A DNA stretch of 64,000 nt from Trinickia terrae (GCF_005144415.1 NZ_SWJE01000005.1:472134-536133), one strand, 5' to 3'; counted from the stretch's first letter, positions 7,809 through 18,262 are shown. Notes: generated by a model from the letters alone, not told the origin. Numbers and translations are program-made.

Positions 7809-8645
7809 ATGTGTGCCACGCCGGTTTCCCTGCTTTCCAGTTCCTCCGCTTCCGAAGCGCCGCCCATCCTCCTGCGCTGGCGCGGAACCGAATCCTACGA
7901 AACGAGCTTCGACGCGATGCGCGCGTTCACCGACGCACGCGCTGCCGACACCCCCGACGAGATTTGGCTCGTCGAGCATCCCCCCGTCTTCACGTTGGGC
8001 CAGGCCGGTGACCCGGCACACCTGCTCGCAGCCGATCCCGCCATCCCGCTCGTCAAGGTCGACCGCGGCGGCCAGATCACCTACCACGGCCCGGGCCAGG
8101 TCGTCGCCTATCTGCTGCTGGACTTGCGCCGCCGCAAGCTGATGGTGCGCGAGCTGGTCGCGAAGATCGAGGAGGCCGTGATCGAAACCCTCGCGGCGTA
8201 TAATCTCGCGGGCGCTCGCAAGGCGGGCGCGCCCGGCATCTACGTGGCCCCGGGGCCGCATGCCGGGACGCACGAGGGGGCGAAGATCGCGGCGCTCGGC
8301 CTCAAGATCCGCAACGGCTGCAGCTATCACGGCGTGAGCCTGAACGTGGAGATGGATTTGCAGCCGTTCCTCGCGATCAATCCCTGTGGCTACGCGGGAC
8401 TCGAAACGGTCGACATGGCGACGCTTGGCGTCGCCGCCGGCTGGGACGACGTGGCCAGTACCCTCGCGGCCCGCCTTGCCGCCAACCTCGACGGCGCTCC
8501 CGCGCACCGCGCTCAAGAAAGCGCCGGGCCGCCCCAAGATTTCTTGACCCCCCTCGGGGGGCCTGGCGCGCAGCGCCAGGTCTGGGGGCTCTCTCAACCG
8601 CAGGCCGGCACTGCCGCCGTCCGAATGGATCAATCGAATGACTGA
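7809..8645 (+). CDS. lipB: Octanoyltransferase LipB with an atypical C-terminal tail
   Basis: 278 residues. It transfers octanoate from acyl carrier protein to lipoyl domains, the first step of lipoate synthesis. The signature [12 protein letters not shown] (86-97), the catalytic Lys159 (GAKIAALG) and Cys193 (NPCGYAGL) are present. The conserved fold ends near residue 228, whereas E. coli LipB has 213 residues. The last 50 residues are low-complexity and are encoded in part by a double hairpin sequence (8546-8592). The gene overlaps lipA by 8 bases, so the tail was fixed without disturbing the coupling. The enzymatic part is intact. Confidence 0.95.
   Translation: MCATPVSLLSSSSASEAPPILLRWRGTESYETSFDAMRAFTDARAADTPDEIWLVEHPPVFTLGQAGDPAHLLAADPAIPLVKVDRGGQITYHGPGQVVAYLLLDLRRRKLMVRELVAKIEEAVIETLAAYNLAGARKAGAPGIYVAPGPHAGTHEGAKIAALGLKIRNGCSYHGVSLNVEMDLQPFLAINPCGYAGLETVDMATLGVAAGWDDVASTLAARLAANLDGAPAHRAQESAGPPQDFLTPLGGPGAQRQVWGLSQPQAGTAAVRMDQSND
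8546..8592 (+). repeat. Tandem hairpin (repeat-like) sequence inside the 3' end of lipB
   Basis: CCCCCC (8548-8553) and GGGGGG (8556-8561) form one stem with a two-base loop. CCTGGCGC (8562-8569) and GCGCCAGG (8573-8580) form a perfect 8-bp stem with a three-base loop, followed by a G-run. It looks like an intergenic palindromic repeat that became coding. It is read as [19 protein letters not shown] in LipB. Confidence 0.55.
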
Positions 8646-9633
8646 CGTTACCGCGAACCCCGCCGACTCCGCCTCCGACGCCGCGCCGGCTGCCTACGAC
8701 GCCACCGCCAAGCAAAAGGCGCAGGCCAAGACGGCGCGCATTCCGATCAAGATCGTCCCGATCGAAAGGCTGAAGAAGCCCGAGTGGATTCGCGTGAAAG
8801 CCGCGACCGGCAGCTCGCGCTTCTCCGAGATCAAGCAGATCCTGCGCGAGCACAACCTGCACACGGTGTGCGAAGAGGCGAGCTGCCCGAACATCGGCGA
8901 GTGCTTCGGCAAGGGCACGGCGACCTTCATGATCATGGGCGACAAGTGCACGCGCCGCTGCCCGTTCTGCGACGTCGGCCACGGCCGTCCCGATCCGCTC
9001 GACGAAAACGAGCCGGCCAATCTCGCGCGCACGATCGCGGCGCTCAAGCTCAAGTACGTGGTGATCACGAGCGTCGACCGCGACGATTTGCGCGACGGCG
9101 GCGCGGGCCACTTCGTCGAATGCATTCGCCAAGTGCGCGAGCAGTCGCCCGAGACGCGCATCGAGATCCTCACGCCGGACTTCCGCGGCCGCCTCGACCG
9201 CGCGCTGACGATCCTGAACGCCGCGCCGCCCGACGTGATGAACCACAATCTCGAAACGGTGCCGCGTCTCTACAAGGAAGCGCGCCCGGGCTCGGACTAC
9301 GCGCATTCGCTGAAGCTCCTGAAGGACTTCAAGGCGCTGCATCCCGATGTCGCGACGAAGTCGGGCCTGATGGTGGGTCTCGGCGAGACCGAGGAAGAGA
9401 TCCTGCAAGTGATGCGCGATTTGCGTGCGCACGACGTCGACATGCTGACGATTGGCCAGTACCTGCAGCCGTCCGAGCATCACCTGCCGGTGCGCGCGTA
9501 CGTGCATCCCGACACGTTCAAAATGTACGAGGAAGAGGCCTACAAGATGGGCTTCACGCATGCGGCGGTCGGCGCGATGGTGCGTTCGAGCTATCACGCC
9601 GATCTGCAGGCGCACGGAGCGGGCGTGGTGTAA
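8638..9633 (+). CDS. lipA: Lipoyl synthase (radical SAM)
   Basis: 331 residues. The auxiliary cluster cysteines are C78, C83 and C89 ([12 protein letters not shown]). The radical-SAM cysteines are C104, C108 and C111 (CTRRCPFC). The C-terminal RSSYHADLQ carries the serine ligand of the auxiliary cluster. It inserts two sulfurs into the octanoyl chain delivered by LipB. Its ATG overlaps the end of lipB by 8 bases, indicating translational coupling. The N-terminal 35 residues are an Ala-rich extension common in Burkholderiaceae. Confidence 0.97.
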   Translation: MTDVTANPADSASDAAPAAYDATAKQKAQAKTARIPIKIVPIERLKKPEWIRVKAATGSSRFSEIKQILREHNLHTVCEEASCPNIGECFGKGTATFMIMGDKCTRRCPFCDVGHGRPDPLDENEPANLARTIAALKLKYVVITSVDRDDLRDGGAGHFVECIRQVREQSPETRIEILTPDFRGRLDRALTILNAAPPDVMNHNLETVPRLYKEARPGSDYAHSLKLLKDFKALHPDVATKSGLMVGLGETEEEILQVMRDLRAHDVDMLTIGQYLQPSEHHLPVRAYVHPDTFKMYEEEAYKMGFTHAAVGAMVRSSYHADLQAHGAGVV

Positions 9634-9656
9634 AGCGCCGCAGCACCGTAGAAATA

Positions 9657-9688
9657 GAATCGGGCGGCTCAGGCCGCCCGATTCTTTT
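9657..9688. terminator. Bidirectional terminator between lipA and the chemoreceptor gene
   Basis: A perfect 12-bp stem, GAATCGGGCGGC (9657-9668) with GCCGCCCGATTC (9673-9684), loop TCAG, is followed by TTTT on the plus strand. It stands between two convergent genes and could serve both. Confidence 0.85.
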
Positions 9689-9740
9689 GGCGCGCACGAG
9701 ATGACGTGCGCGGATCACGTCCCTTCTTGCTTGCCGGTCC

Positions 9741-11567
9741 TCAAAGGGCCGCCATCGAGCCGCTCTTCGCGAGCTTGAACGCGCCGACGCTTTGCGCGAG
9801 CGTTGCCGCCTGCTCGCGCAGCTGGCTCGCCGCGGCGGCCGATTGCTCGACGAGCGCAGCGTTTTGCTGCGTCACGTTGTCGAGCTGCGAGAGCGCCTGG
9901 TTCACCTGCCCGAGCCCCGTGCTCTGCTCGGAGGTCGCGACGCTGATCTCGCCGATCACGCTCGCGATGCTGCGCACGCCGTCGACGATCTCGTTCATCG
10001 TCGTGCCGGCCGTCTGCACGAGCCCCGAACCCGCTTCGATCTTCTCCACCGACGAGTTGATCAGCTCCTTGATCTCCTTGGCTGCCTGGGCGCTGCGCTG
10101 CGCGAGCGCGCGCACTTCGCCGGCGACGACCGCGAAGCCGCGGCCGTGCTCGCTCGCGCGCGCCGCTTCGACGGCTGCGTTGAGCGCGAGGATGTTGGTC
10201 TGGAACGCGATGCCGTCGATCACGCCGATGATGTTCGCGATCTGCGCCGAGGCCTGCGTGATCTCGTTCATCGTCGCGACGACCTCGGTCACCACGGCGC
10301 CGCCGCGCATCGCCACCGTCGAGGCCGATTCGGCGAGCCGGCTCACCTGATTGGCGGAGTCGGCCGAGTTGCGTGCGGTGCCGGCGATCTCCTCGAGCGC
10401 CGCCGCCGTTTCCTGCAGGCTCGACGCCGCGTGTTCGGTGCGGCTCGACAGGTCCTGGTTGCCTTGCGCGATCTCGGCGCTGGCGACGTTCACCGATTCG
10501 CTGATCGTGCGGATCTGCAGCAGCAGGTCGCTGATCTTTTCGGCGAACAGGTTGAACGCGCGCGCGATCTGCGCGGCTTCGTCGTCGCCCGTCGCGGGCA
10601 GGCGGCGCGTGAGGTCGCCGCTGCCCGAGCTCACGTCGGCGAGCGCGTCGCGCACCTGCAGCACGCGCCGGAACGCGGCGTTCGTCAGCGCGCCGACGAG
10701 CGCCGCCGCGATCAGCGCGACCACGACGATCGCGATCAGCGTCGTGGTCGCCACTGCGCGCATGCCGGCGGTCACTTCGGACTTGTCGAGCGCGAGCACG
10801 AAGCGCCAGTCGGTGCCGGCGATCGGCTGCGCCTGCAACAGCTTCGTCGCGCCGTCGACCGCGACCGGGATCGGCGCGGTGGCGTTCGCGAGCGAGCCGA
10901 GCGCATCGCTCGTCAGGTCGGGCGAGAGGTCCGTCGCCGGCTTCATGACCTGCTCGCTCTTGGGCGCGACGAGCAGCTTCCCGCTCTGGTCGACGAGGAA
11001 GGCGAAGCTCGACGGCGTCGGGTGCGCGGAAGTGACGACCGAGCTCACCCCGTCGAGGAACACGCTCGCCGCGATCACGCCCTTGAGCGCGCCGTCGCGC
11101 ATGATGGGCACCGCGAACGAGATGGCGTACTTGCCGGTCGAGGCGTCGGCGAACGGCTTGGTCACGGTCAGATGGCCGGCCTCGACGGCCTGCTTGTACC
11201 AAGGTCGCGCCGTGGGGTCGTAGCCGGGCGGCAGCGTCGTGCCGAAGGTGAACGCGGTCTTGTCGGGCAGGCCGAGCGTCGTCACCGTGAAATCGCCGGA
11301 CTTGGCGAGCAGCGTGAGCTCCGTGCTCGGGTCGCCTTGCCCGATGACGATCGTGTCGGCCAGCGCCTGCGCGATGCGCGCCTTGCCGGCGATCCATTCC
11401 TCGATCGCGAGCGCGTGGCCGGTCGAGACGGCTTTCAGGTTTTCGTCGATCGTCTGCTCGTTGTCCTGCTTCACGACGTAGTAGACGAGACCCCCGGTTA
11501 CCGCGAGCGCGGTGACGACGATAGCGACACAGGTCGCCAGAATCCGCGTGCGAATCGATGAAAACAT
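9741..11567 (-). CDS. Methyl-accepting chemotaxis protein with a large Cache sensor
   Basis: 608 residues from the ATG at 11567 ([13 protein letters not shown]). TM1 is at about 8-30, then a roughly 250-residue periplasmic domain of dCache type (with [11 protein letters not shown] and [14 protein letters not shown]), TM2 near 285-308, a HAMP domain and the cytoplasmic signalling hairpin ([19 protein letters not shown], then [15 protein letters not shown]). The RPWYKQA motif is common in Cache domains that bind amino acids or organic acids; the ligand is not predictable. It ends [11 protein letters not shown] and lacks the CheR-docking pentapeptide. No other chemotaxis gene is adjacent. Confidence 0.93.
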   Translation of the reverse strand: MFSSIRTRILATCVAIVVTALAVTGGLVYYVVKQDNEQTIDENLKAVSTGHALAIEEWIAGKARIAQALADTIVIGQGDPSTELTLLAKSGDFTVTTLGLPDKTAFTFGTTLPPGYDPTARPWYKQAVEAGHLTVTKPFADASTGKYAISFAVPIMRDGALKGVIAASVFLDGVSSVVTSAHPTPSSFAFLVDQSGKLLVAPKSEQVMKPATDLSPDLTSDALGSLANATAPIPVAVDGATKLLQAQPIAGTDWRFVLALDKSEVTAGMRAVATTTLIAIVVVALIAAALVGALTNAAFRRVLQVRDALADVSSGSGDLTRRLPATGDDEAAQIARAFNLFAEKISDLLLQIRTISESVNVASAEIAQGNQDLSSRTEHAASSLQETAAALEEIAGTARNSADSANQVSRLAESASTVAMRGGAVVTEVVATMNEITQASAQIANIIGVIDGIAFQTNILALNAAVEAARASEHGRGFAVVAGEVRALAQRSAQAAKEIKELINSSVEKIEAGSGLVQTAGTTMNEIVDGVRSIASVIGEISVATSEQSTGLGQVNQALSQLDNVTQQNAALVEQSAAAASQLREQAATLAQSVGAFKLAKSGSMAAL

Positions 11568-11800
11568 TGAGCTGTCCGTTTTGAGTGATGTGACGGGTGG
11601 GTGCCGGGTCTGCCGGGAGAATTCACCCATGGGTTATCGGCACGAGAGGATGGGGACTTTAAGTGCGCCTCGGCCCGGAAATGGAAAGGATTGCCGGTTC
11701 TTCGTGAATAGCAATCGACAATTCGTTAGAACGGCGCGCGCCCAAAATCCCTATAGTCGGAAGCCTTCCAGACAACAACGTCCATCGACGGGGCTTTCGC

Positions 11801-12817
11801 ATGAAACGATCCTTACGCACTCTTGCCGCGGCGCTCGTTGCGCTGTCCACGCTGGTTGCATCCGGCGCTCGCGCCGACACGCGCGAAGTCGTGATCGCCT
11901 ATCAGGACATGGTCGTGCCGTGGCGCTACGCGCAGGCGACCGGTGAAGTCGAGAAGGCCACCGGGTACAAAGTCACCTATCGCAAGCTCGCGAGCGGCGC
12001 CGACGTCGTGCGCGCGCTCGCGTCCGGCTCGGTGCAGCTCGGCGAGGCCGGCTCGAGCCCGATCGCGGCGGGGCTTTCGCAGGGCGTCGACATTTCGCTC
12101 TTCTGGATTCTCGACAACATCAACGACGCCGAGGCGCTCGTCGCCCGCGACGGCTCCGGCGTGACGAGCGTCGCCGGCTTGAAGGGGCGCAAGATCGGCG
12201 TGCCGTACGTGTCGACGTCGCACTTTCACACGCTCGTCGCGCTGCAGAGCGCGGGCGTGAATCCGTCCGACGTGAAGATCGTCAACCTGCGGCCCGCCGA
12301 CGTCGCGGCGGCCTGGGATCGCGGCGACATCGACGCGACTTACATCTGGGACCCGGTGCTCGCGAAAGTGAAGAAAAACGGCCGCGTGCTGATCACGTCG
12401 GGCGAGATCGCGAAAGCGACGGGCAAGGCGACGTTCGACGGCTTCGCCGTCGATCGCAAGTTCGCGCGCGAGAACCCCGAGTTCGTCGCGCGTTTCGTGA
12501 AGATCATGGCGGCCGCCGACGCGAGCTATCGCGATCACAAGGCGGCCTGGAACGCGGGTTCGCCGCAGGCCGCGGCCGTGGCGCAGGAGTCGGGCGCGAA
12601 CGCCGAGGACGTGCCCGCGAGCCTCGCGCTCTACGCGTTTCCGACGCTCTCCGAGCAGGCGTCGCCGGCATGGCTCGGCGGCGGCGCGCAATCGGGGGCG
12701 GCGAAGTCGCTGGCGGCGACGGCGGCGTTCCTGAAGACGCAGGGCACGATTCAGAACGTGCTGCCCGATTACGCAACGGGCGTCGATCCGCAGTTCGTGC
12801 AACGGGCTTTGCGCTGA
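11801..12817 (+). CDS. tauA: Taurine/sulfonate ABC transporter substrate-binding protein (TauA-like)
   Basis: 338 residues with a cleavable signal peptide (cleavage near ARA-DT, 25/26). The mature part is an SsuA/TauA-type periplasmic binding protein: [15 protein letters not shown] at the start, [16 protein letters not shown], and [17 protein letters not shown], all typical of TauA. It feeds the TauB/TauC complex encoded just downstream. The upstream gap shares its other end with the divergent chemoreceptor gene. A weak TATAGT at 11752-11757 could be the -10. Confidence 0.9.
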   Translation: MKRSLRTLAAALVALSTLVASGARADTREVVIAYQDMVVPWRYAQATGEVEKATGYKVTYRKLASGADVVRALASGSVQLGEAGSSPIAAGLSQGVDISLFWILDNINDAEALVARDGSGVTSVAGLKGRKIGVPYVSTSHFHTLVALQSAGVNPSDVKIVNLRPADVAAAWDRGDIDATYIWDPVLAKVKKNGRVLITSGEIAKATGKATFDGFAVDRKFARENPEFVARFVKIMAAADASYRDHKAAWNAGSPQAAAVAQESGANAEDVPASLALYAFPTLSEQASPAWLGGGAQSGAAKSLAATAAFLKTQGTIQNVLPDYATGVDPQFVQRALR

Positions 12818-12867
12818 GCCCGCGCAGTCGATATGAGATTCGGACTTCGACATACCCGGGTGCCGGG

Positions 12868-13665
12868 ATGAGCGTCATCGAGATTCGACAGCTTGGCGTG
12901 GCGTACGAGGGAGCGCGGGGCCGCGCGCGCAGCGTGGCGCTTGCCGGCGTGAACCTGCGCATCGAGGCGGGCGAATTCGTCGTGGCGCTCGGCGCTTCGG
13001 GATGCGGCAAGACCACGCTGCTCAACTGCATCGCCGGTTTCATCCGGCCGACCGAAGGCGAGGTGCGCATGAACGGGCAGGAAGTCGCCGGCCCGGGCGC
13101 CGAGCGCGGCGTCGTGTTTCAGAAGTACGCGCTGATGCCGTGGCTCGACGTGCTCGGCAACGTCGCACTCGGCTTGCGCTTCAAGGGCGTTGGCAAGCGC
13201 GAGCGCGAGCGCGTCGCGCGCGAAACGCTCGCGCTCGTCGGGCTCGAGCGGCACGCGCATGCGCGGGTCTACGAGCTGTCGGGCGGGATGCAGCAGCGGG
13301 TGGGCATCGCACGCGCGCTGGCGAGCGATCCGCAGGTGCTGCTGATGGACGAGCCGATGGGCGCGCTCGATGCGATGACGCGCGAGTCGATGCAGGAGCT
13401 CGTGCTCGACGTCTGGGGCCAGACGCGCAAGACGGCGTTCTTCATTACGCACAGCGTCGAGGAGGCGCTGTTTCTCGCGACGCGCCTCGTGGTGATGTCG
13501 CCGAGCCCGGGCCGCATCGCCGAGACCTTCGAGCTGCCGTTTGCGAGGCGCTTTCTGGAGACGCGCGATGCGCGCGCGGTGAAGTCGTCGCCGGATTTCA
13601 TCGCGTGGCGCGAGCGGCTGGTGGCGCTGCTGCATCGCCGGGTAGAGGACGGGGTCGCGGCATGA
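12868..13665 (+). CDS. tauB: Taurine/sulfonate ABC transporter ATP-binding protein (TauB-like)
   Basis: 265 residues. Walker A is GASGCGKTT (42-50), then the Q-loop [12 protein letters not shown], signature LSGGMQQR, Walker B VLLMDEP, and the switch histidine in [10 protein letters not shown]. The [13 protein letters not shown] segment is typical of the nitrate/sulfonate/taurine ABC subfamily. It starts 50 bases after tauA, and its stop overlaps the start of the permease gene (ATGA). Confidence 0.92.
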   Translation: MSVIEIRQLGVAYEGARGRARSVALAGVNLRIEAGEFVVALGASGCGKTTLLNCIAGFIRPTEGEVRMNGQEVAGPGAERGVVFQKYALMPWLDVLGNVALGLRFKGVGKRERERVARETLALVGLERHAHARVYELSGGMQQRVGIARALASDPQVLLMDEPMGALDAMTRESMQELVLDVWGQTRKTAFFITHSVEEALFLATRLVVMSPSPGRIAETFELPFARRFLETRDARAVKSSPDFIAWRERLVALLHRRVEDGVAA

Positions 13666-14543
13666 GCAGCCAGGAATCGTTGGCCGAAGCGTCCGTGGGC
13701 GGGGCGAGAAGCGATGCGGTGCCGCGTCGGCGCCTGAGGCATGCGACGCGCTCGCAGACCTATCGGCTGCCCGGCGAGGGATCGACGGCCGCCTTGAGCG
13801 CGGCATCGGTCGCCTTCCTGATTGCGCTCTGGTGGCTCGCGACGCATCTGCACTGGATCGCGCCGCTTTTTTTGCCGTCGCCCGAATCTGTCTGGAGCGC
13901 ATTCGCCGACGCATGGCGCGGCCGGATCCAAGGCGGGCTGCCGCTGCCCGAGCATCTCGCGTGGAGTGCGCTGCGCGTGTTCGGCGCATTTTTCCTCGCG
14001 GCGCTGACGGCCGTGCCGGCCGGCATCCTGATGGGCGTGAGCCGCGTCGCGCGCGGCCTGCTCGATCCGCCGCTCGAGTTCTACCGGCCGCTGCCGCCGC
14101 TCGCCTACCTGCCGCTCGTCGTGATCTGGTTCGGCATCGACGAAACCGCGAAGCTCGTCGTGATCTACCTCGCGTGCTTCGCGCCGATCGCGATGGCGGC
14201 CCGCGCGGGCGTGAAGAGCGCCAGCGTCGAGCAGATCAACGCTGCGTATTCGCTTGGCGGCACGTTCTTCCAGGTCGTGCGCTTCGTGGTGCTGCCGGCC
14301 GCCTTGCCCGAGATCCTGACCGGCTTGCGCATCGCCGTCGGCTTCGGCTGGACGACGCTCGTCGCGGCCGAAATGGTGGCCGCCACGGCTGGGCTCGGGC
14401 AGATGGTGCTCAATGCATCGAGCTTTCTGCGCACGGATGTCGTGGTGATGGGCATCGTGCTGATCGGCGCGATCGCGTGGCTCTTCGATCTGGCGATGCG
14501 CGCGCTGGAGCGGCGGCTCGTGCCGTGGAAGGGGCGGGGGTAG
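13662..14543 (+). CDS. tauC: Taurine/sulfonate ABC transporter permease (TauC-like)
   Basis: 293 residues with about six membrane segments and a polar N-terminal 40 residues. The inner-membrane permease domain contains the EAA-like loop [23 protein letters not shown]. The ATG overlaps the tauB stop by four bases. No tauD (taurine dioxygenase) or ssuD follows, so the substrate cannot be fixed; taurine or another alkanesulfonate is inferred from sequence type. Confidence 0.92.
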   Translation: MSSQESLAEASVGGARSDAVPRRRLRHATRSQTYRLPGEGSTAALSAASVAFLIALWWLATHLHWIAPLFLPSPESVWSAFADAWRGRIQGGLPLPEHLAWSALRVFGAFFLAALTAVPAGILMGVSRVARGLLDPPLEFYRPLPPLAYLPLVVIWFGIDETAKLVVIYLACFAPIAMAARAGVKSASVEQINAAYSLGGTFFQVVRFVVLPAALPEILTGLRIAVGFGWTTLVAAEMVAATAGLGQMVLNASSFLRTDVVVMGIVLIGAIAWLFDLAMRALERRLVPWKGRG

Positions 14544-14580
14544 GCGAGACGCCCGCTTCGCCCGCCAGGCCGAGGCGGAA

Positions 14581-14627
14581 TCCGGAATGCCGGACGCCCG
14601 CCTGTCCGGTTTTCCGGAATGCTGGAA
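14581..14627 (+). promoter_or_regulatory. Predicted upstream activating dyads for DctD
   Basis: Three dyads of the form TCCGG-N4-CCGGA lie close together: TCCGGAATGCCGGA (14581-14594), TCCGGTTTTCCGGA (14605-14618) and TTCCGGAATGCTGGAA (14612-14627, one mismatch). The first and third centres are 32 bases apart, about three helical turns. They sit 65-110 bases upstream of the sigma-54 promoter. Binding by DctD is inferred from position. Confidence 0.55.
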
Positions 14628-14691
14628 ATCCGCGTCGCACTTGCTCTCAAAAAATCCTTAAAAATCAAGACGCCGGCTCGGATCATGCGGC

Positions 14692-14707
14692 TGGCATCGA
14701 CCTTGCA
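14692..14707 (+). promoter_or_regulatory. Sigma-54 (-24/-12) promoter of dctA
   Basis: TGGCAT-N5-TTGCA, with the GG and GC dinucleotides 10 bases apart as sigma-54 requires. It fits a dctA gene followed by a sigma-54 activator (DctD). Transcription would start near 14718, leaving a leader of about 210 bases. Confidence 0.75.
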
Positions 14708-14764
14708 ATCAAAGCGCCCGTGGCCGCAAAGGCCCGCCTACCTACTAAAGCAAGGAGACAGCCG

Positions 14765-14803
14765 ATGATCGATTCCCTCGCCACTCAGCCCCGCAAGTCC
14801 TGA
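14765..14803 (+). CDS. Possible 12-codon leader peptide in the dctA leader
   Basis: ATG at 14765 with AAGGAG seven bases upstream (14752-14757) opens a 12-residue frame, MIDSLATQPRKS, ending in TGA at 14803. It is the best ribosome site in the leader, better than that of dctA itself, which starts with GTG at 14927 after only a weak site. Whether it is translated or regulatory is unknown. Confidence 0.35.
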   Translation: MIDSLATQPRKS

Positions 14804-14926
14804 ACCCGTCGCGTCACCGCGAAACGTCGCGCCTTCGCCCGGCGGCCGGCCTTTGCCGTTCGCGCCGCGCGGGGGATCGTACAGGCCCCACGGCCCATCG
14901 GCCGGCCCACTCAGTCTGGAACCACC

Positions 14927-16207
14927 GTGAAGAAACCGTTCTATAAAGTCCTCTATGTCCAGGTGATCGCAGCGATCATCGTCGGCATCGTCTTCGGCCA
15001 CTACTCGCCCGATCTCGCGGTCGACATGAAGCCGCTCGGCGACGCCTTCATCAAGCTCATCAAGATGGTGATCGGCCCGATCATTTTCTGCACGGTCGTG
15101 ACCGGCATCGCCGGCATGCAGGACATGAAGAAGGTCGGCCGCGTCGGCGGCAAGGCGCTGCTCTACTTCGAAGTCGTCTCGACGTTCGCGCTCTTGCTCG
15201 GCCTTATCGCCACGCACGTGCTCAAGCCCGGTGTCGGCTTCAACGTCGACGTCGCCACGCTCAACGGCAAGGAAGTGGCGAGCTACGCCGCGAAGGCGCA
15301 CGGCCAGACCACGGTCGACTTCCTGATGCACATCATTCCGAACACGATCGTCGACGCGTTCGCGCAAGGCGAGATCCTGCAGATCCTGCTCGTCGCGATG
15401 CTGATGGGCAGCGTGCTCGCGCAGCTCGGCGAGCGCGGCAAGGTCGTCACCGACTTCATCGAAAGCATCTCGCACGTGTTCTTCGGCGTGGTGCGCATCA
15501 TCACGAAGCTCGCGCCGATCGGCGCGTTCGGCGCGATGGCGTTCACCATCGGCAAGTACGGCGTGGGCTCGCTGCTGCCGCTGCTCAAGTTGATCGGCAC
15601 GTTCTACCTGACCTCGGTCGTGTTCGTGGTCGTCGTGCTCGGCATCATCGCGCGCATGGTCGGCTTCAACATCTTCCGCTTCGTCAGCTACATCAAGGAA
15701 GAACTGCTGATCGTGCTCGGCACGAGCTCGTCGGAAGCCGCGCTGCCGCAGCTGATGGAAAAGCTCGAGAAGCTCGGCTGCTCGCGCTCGGTCGTGGGCC
15801 TCGTCGTGCCGACCGGCTACTCGTTCAACCTCGACGGCACCAACATCTACATGACGATGGCGGTGCTCTTCATCGCGCAGGCGACCAACACCGATCTCAC
15901 GCTCACGCAGCAGCTGACGCTGCTCGTCGTGACGATGATCACCTCGAAGGGCGCGAGCGGCGTCACGGGCGCGGGCTTCATCACGCTGGCCGCGACGCTC
16001 GCCGTGGTGCCGACGATTCCGCTCTCGGGCATGGTGCTGATCCTCGGCATCGACCGCTTCATGAGCGAATGCCGCGCGCTGACGAACATCGTCGGCAACG
16101 GCGTGGCGACGGTGGTGGTCTCGGCGTGGGAGAAGGAGCTCGACCGCGCCCAGCTCGCGCGCGCCTTGCGCCGTGAGGTGGCCGTCGACGAGAAGGCCGC
16201 AGTCTGA
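14927..16207 (+). CDS. dctA: C4-dicarboxylate transporter DctA
   Basis: 426 residues with a GTG start. It belongs to the dicarboxylate/amino acid:cation symporter (DAACS) family: [20 protein letters not shown] near the N-terminus, the serine-rich loop [17 protein letters not shown] (HP1), [12 protein letters not shown] (unwound TM7) and [14 protein letters not shown] (HP2). It takes up succinate, fumarate and malate with protons. Control by DctB/DctD, encoded directly downstream, through the sigma-54 promoter at 14692 is strongly suggested. The long leader may add a post-transcriptional layer. Confidence 0.96.
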   Translation: MKKPFYKVLYVQVIAAIIVGIVFGHYSPDLAVDMKPLGDAFIKLIKMVIGPIIFCTVVTGIAGMQDMKKVGRVGGKALLYFEVVSTFALLLGLIATHVLKPGVGFNVDVATLNGKEVASYAAKAHGQTTVDFLMHIIPNTIVDAFAQGEILQILLVAMLMGSVLAQLGERGKVVTDFIESISHVFFGVVRIITKLAPIGAFGAMAFTIGKYGVGSLLPLLKLIGTFYLTSVVFVVVVLGIIARMVGFNIFRFVSYIKEELLIVLGTSSSEAALPQLMEKLEKLGCSRSVVGLVVPTGYSFNLDGTNIYMTMAVLFIAQATNTDLTLTQQLTLLVVTMITSKGASGVTGAGFITLAATLAVVPTIPLSGMVLILGIDRFMSECRALTNIVGNGVATVVVSAWEKELDRAQLARALRREVAVDEKAAV

Positions 16208-16287
16208 TCGACGCTTGGGCCGGACGGCGGCGCGCGATGCGCTGCCGTCCCGCATTGAATCGGTTGCGCCTGGTGCGGGACGAATAG

Positions 16288-18258
16288 ATGAACGCGACAG
16301 GCGAACACTGGGGCGACGAGCCGAGCGGCGCGGCACGTTATGCCAAAATAGTCGATCCCTATCGACTGGAATCCGCCACCGTGACGCGCCGCCTGATCGT
16401 CGTCCTCGCGCTTCTCGCGATGCTCGCGGCCGCCTGCGCGCTGACCTGGAACGTCACCTGGCAGCGCGGAGCGGCGGAACTGCGGCGCAACGCGGCGGTG
16501 CGCGCCGACCGCACGACCAACGCGCTCAAGAGCACGCTCGAGCGCTACGAATCGCTGCCCTACCTGCTCGCGGCGCATCCGCTCGTGCAGGACGTGCTCG
16601 CGAATCCCACGCCGGACGGCGTGGCGCGCGCGAACCGCTATCTGCAAGACGTGAACCGCCACGCGCGCGCCACGCAAACCTACATCATCGGCGCCGACGG
16701 CTTGTGCGTCGCGGCCAGCAACTGGGGGCAGCCGGACAGCTTCGTCGGCGTCGAATACCGCTTCCGCCCTTACTTCGTCGACGCCGTGAAAGGCGGCGTC
16801 GGCCGCTTCTTCGGGATCGGCACGATCTCGCACGATCCTGGCTATTTCATTTCGCAGCCTGTCTACCGCGACGGCAAGATCGTCGGCGTCGCGGTCGTCA
16901 AGCTCAATCTCGAATGGTTTCCCGGCACCGACGCCTTCGAGCCGCTCGTCGTCACCGACGACCACGGCGTGATCTTCCTGTCGTCGGTGCCCGCCTGGAA
17001 ATACCACACCGTGCGGCCGTTGCCGGGGCCGGTGGCGACGTCGATCTTCGAGACTCGCCAGTACGCGCAGCAGACCATCGCGCCGCTGCCGATGACGGTC
17101 GAGGGGCAGCTCGAAGACGACGCGCGGATCGTGCGGATCGGCGGCGGGCGGCTTGCGCCGCGCTATCTCGCGACGCGCCGCTCGGTCGGCGTGCCGGACT
17201 GGCATCTGATCACGATGGCGTCGGTCGATTCCGTCGATACGGACGCGCGCAATGCGACCGTCGTCACCGGCTTCGGCTTCGTGTCGCTGTGCCTGCTCGG
17301 TTTCTATTGGCGGATGCGCCGCGCGCGCGTGCGCGAGGTGATGAGGAGCCGCGCGCTGCTGCAGAAGGCGTATGCGGAGCTCAATCAGCGCGTGGCCGAG
17401 CGGACGGCCGATTTGTCGGCGGCGAACGAGCAGCTGCAGAAGGAGGTCGGCGAGCGCACGCGCGCCGAGCAGGAGTTGCGCGCGGCTCACGACGAGCTCG
17501 TCCAGGCGAGCAAGCTCGCCGCGCTCGGTCAGATGGCGGCGGGCATCACGCACGAGCTGAACCAGCCGCTCGCGGCGCTGCGCGGCTTTTCGGACAACAC
17601 GCGGGTGCTGCTCGAACGTGGCGACCAGGCGGCCGCCCGCGAGAATCTCGAAGCGATCGCGGCGCTCACCGAGCGCATGGGCAAGATCACGAACCAATTG
17701 AAGCTGTTCGTCGGGCGGGCGCGGCCGCGCAACGAGCGAGCGCCGGTGGCGCGTGCCTTGCGCAATGCGCTGCAGTTGCTGCAGAAGCGCCTGCAGGGCG
17801 TCGCGCTGGAGGTCTCCTTGGCGGAGGTGGACACGGGCGCCGAGCGCTCCGTTCCGTTCGACGTGAACGCCGAGCACCCGGAGCTCGTCGCGCGTTGCGA
17901 CGACCTGCGTCTCGAGCAAGTGCTCATCAATCTGCTCGGCAACGCCCTCGATGCGGTGGCGGGGATGGCCGAACCGCGCGTCGCCGTCGACATCGAAGCG
18001 AGCGGCCCGGCGCTTGTCGTCACCGTGCGCGACAACGGCCCGGGCATCGCCGCCGACGCGCTCCCGCGCCTCTTCGAACCGTTCTTCACGACGAAGGAAA
18101 TGGGGCAGGGGCTTGGTCTGGGTCTCGCGATCTCATCGTCGATCGCGCGCGATTGCGGCGGCTCGCTCACGGCGCGCAACGCCCCCGAAGGGGGGGCGGT
18201 CTTCGTCTTGACGCTGCGCCGGGTGCGCACGCATAGTCCGGACACGCTTCCTTCGTGA
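16288..18258 (+). CDS. dctB: C4-dicarboxylate sensor histidine kinase DctB
   Basis: 656 residues. TM1 is at about 35-55, a long periplasmic double-Cache sensor with FRPYFVDAVKGG and GYFISQPVY spans about 60-320, TM2 is near 325-345, then a coiled linker. The HisKA domain has His422 in THELNQPLAALRGF, followed by the HATPase domain (NLLGNALDA, DNGPGI, GLGLGLAIS). The sensor half and the neighbours dctA and dctD identify it as DctB. The GTG at 16381, just before TM1, is an alternative start that would drop 31 residues. Confidence 0.93.
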   Translation: MNATGEHWGDEPSGAARYAKIVDPYRLESATVTRRLIVVLALLAMLAAACALTWNVTWQRGAAELRRNAAVRADRTTNALKSTLERYESLPYLLAAHPLVQDVLANPTPDGVARANRYLQDVNRHARATQTYIIGADGLCVAASNWGQPDSFVGVEYRFRPYFVDAVKGGVGRFFGIGTISHDPGYFISQPVYRDGKIVGVAVVKLNLEWFPGTDAFEPLVVTDDHGVIFLSSVPAWKYHTVRPLPGPVATSIFETRQYAQQTIAPLPMTVEGQLEDDARIVRIGGGRLAPRYLATRRSVGVPDWHLITMASVDSVDTDARNATVVTGFGFVSLCLLGFYWRMRRARVREVMRSRALLQKAYAELNQRVAERTADLSAANEQLQKEVGERTRAEQELRAAHDELVQASKLAALGQMAAGITHELNQPLAALRGFSDNTRVLLERGDQAAARENLEAIAALTERMGKITNQLKLFVGRARPRNERAPVARALRNALQLLQKRLQGVALEVSLAEVDTGAERSVPFDVNAEHPELVARCDDLRLEQVLINLLGNALDAVAGMAEPRVAVDIEASGPALVVTVRDNGPGIAADALPRLFEPFFTTKEMGQGLGLGLAISSSIARDCGGSLTARNAPEGGAVFVLTLRRVRTHSPDTLPS

Positions 18259-18262
18259 TCCC

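Noticed and set aside
12868-14543. Nitrate rather than sulfonate transporter
   Set aside because: The binding protein has TauA-type features and no nitrate reductase or nitrate-regulator gene is present.
14738-16336. A 532-codon minus-strand frame opposite dctA
   Set aside because: His/Asp/Arg-rich antisense shadow of a membrane transporter gene.
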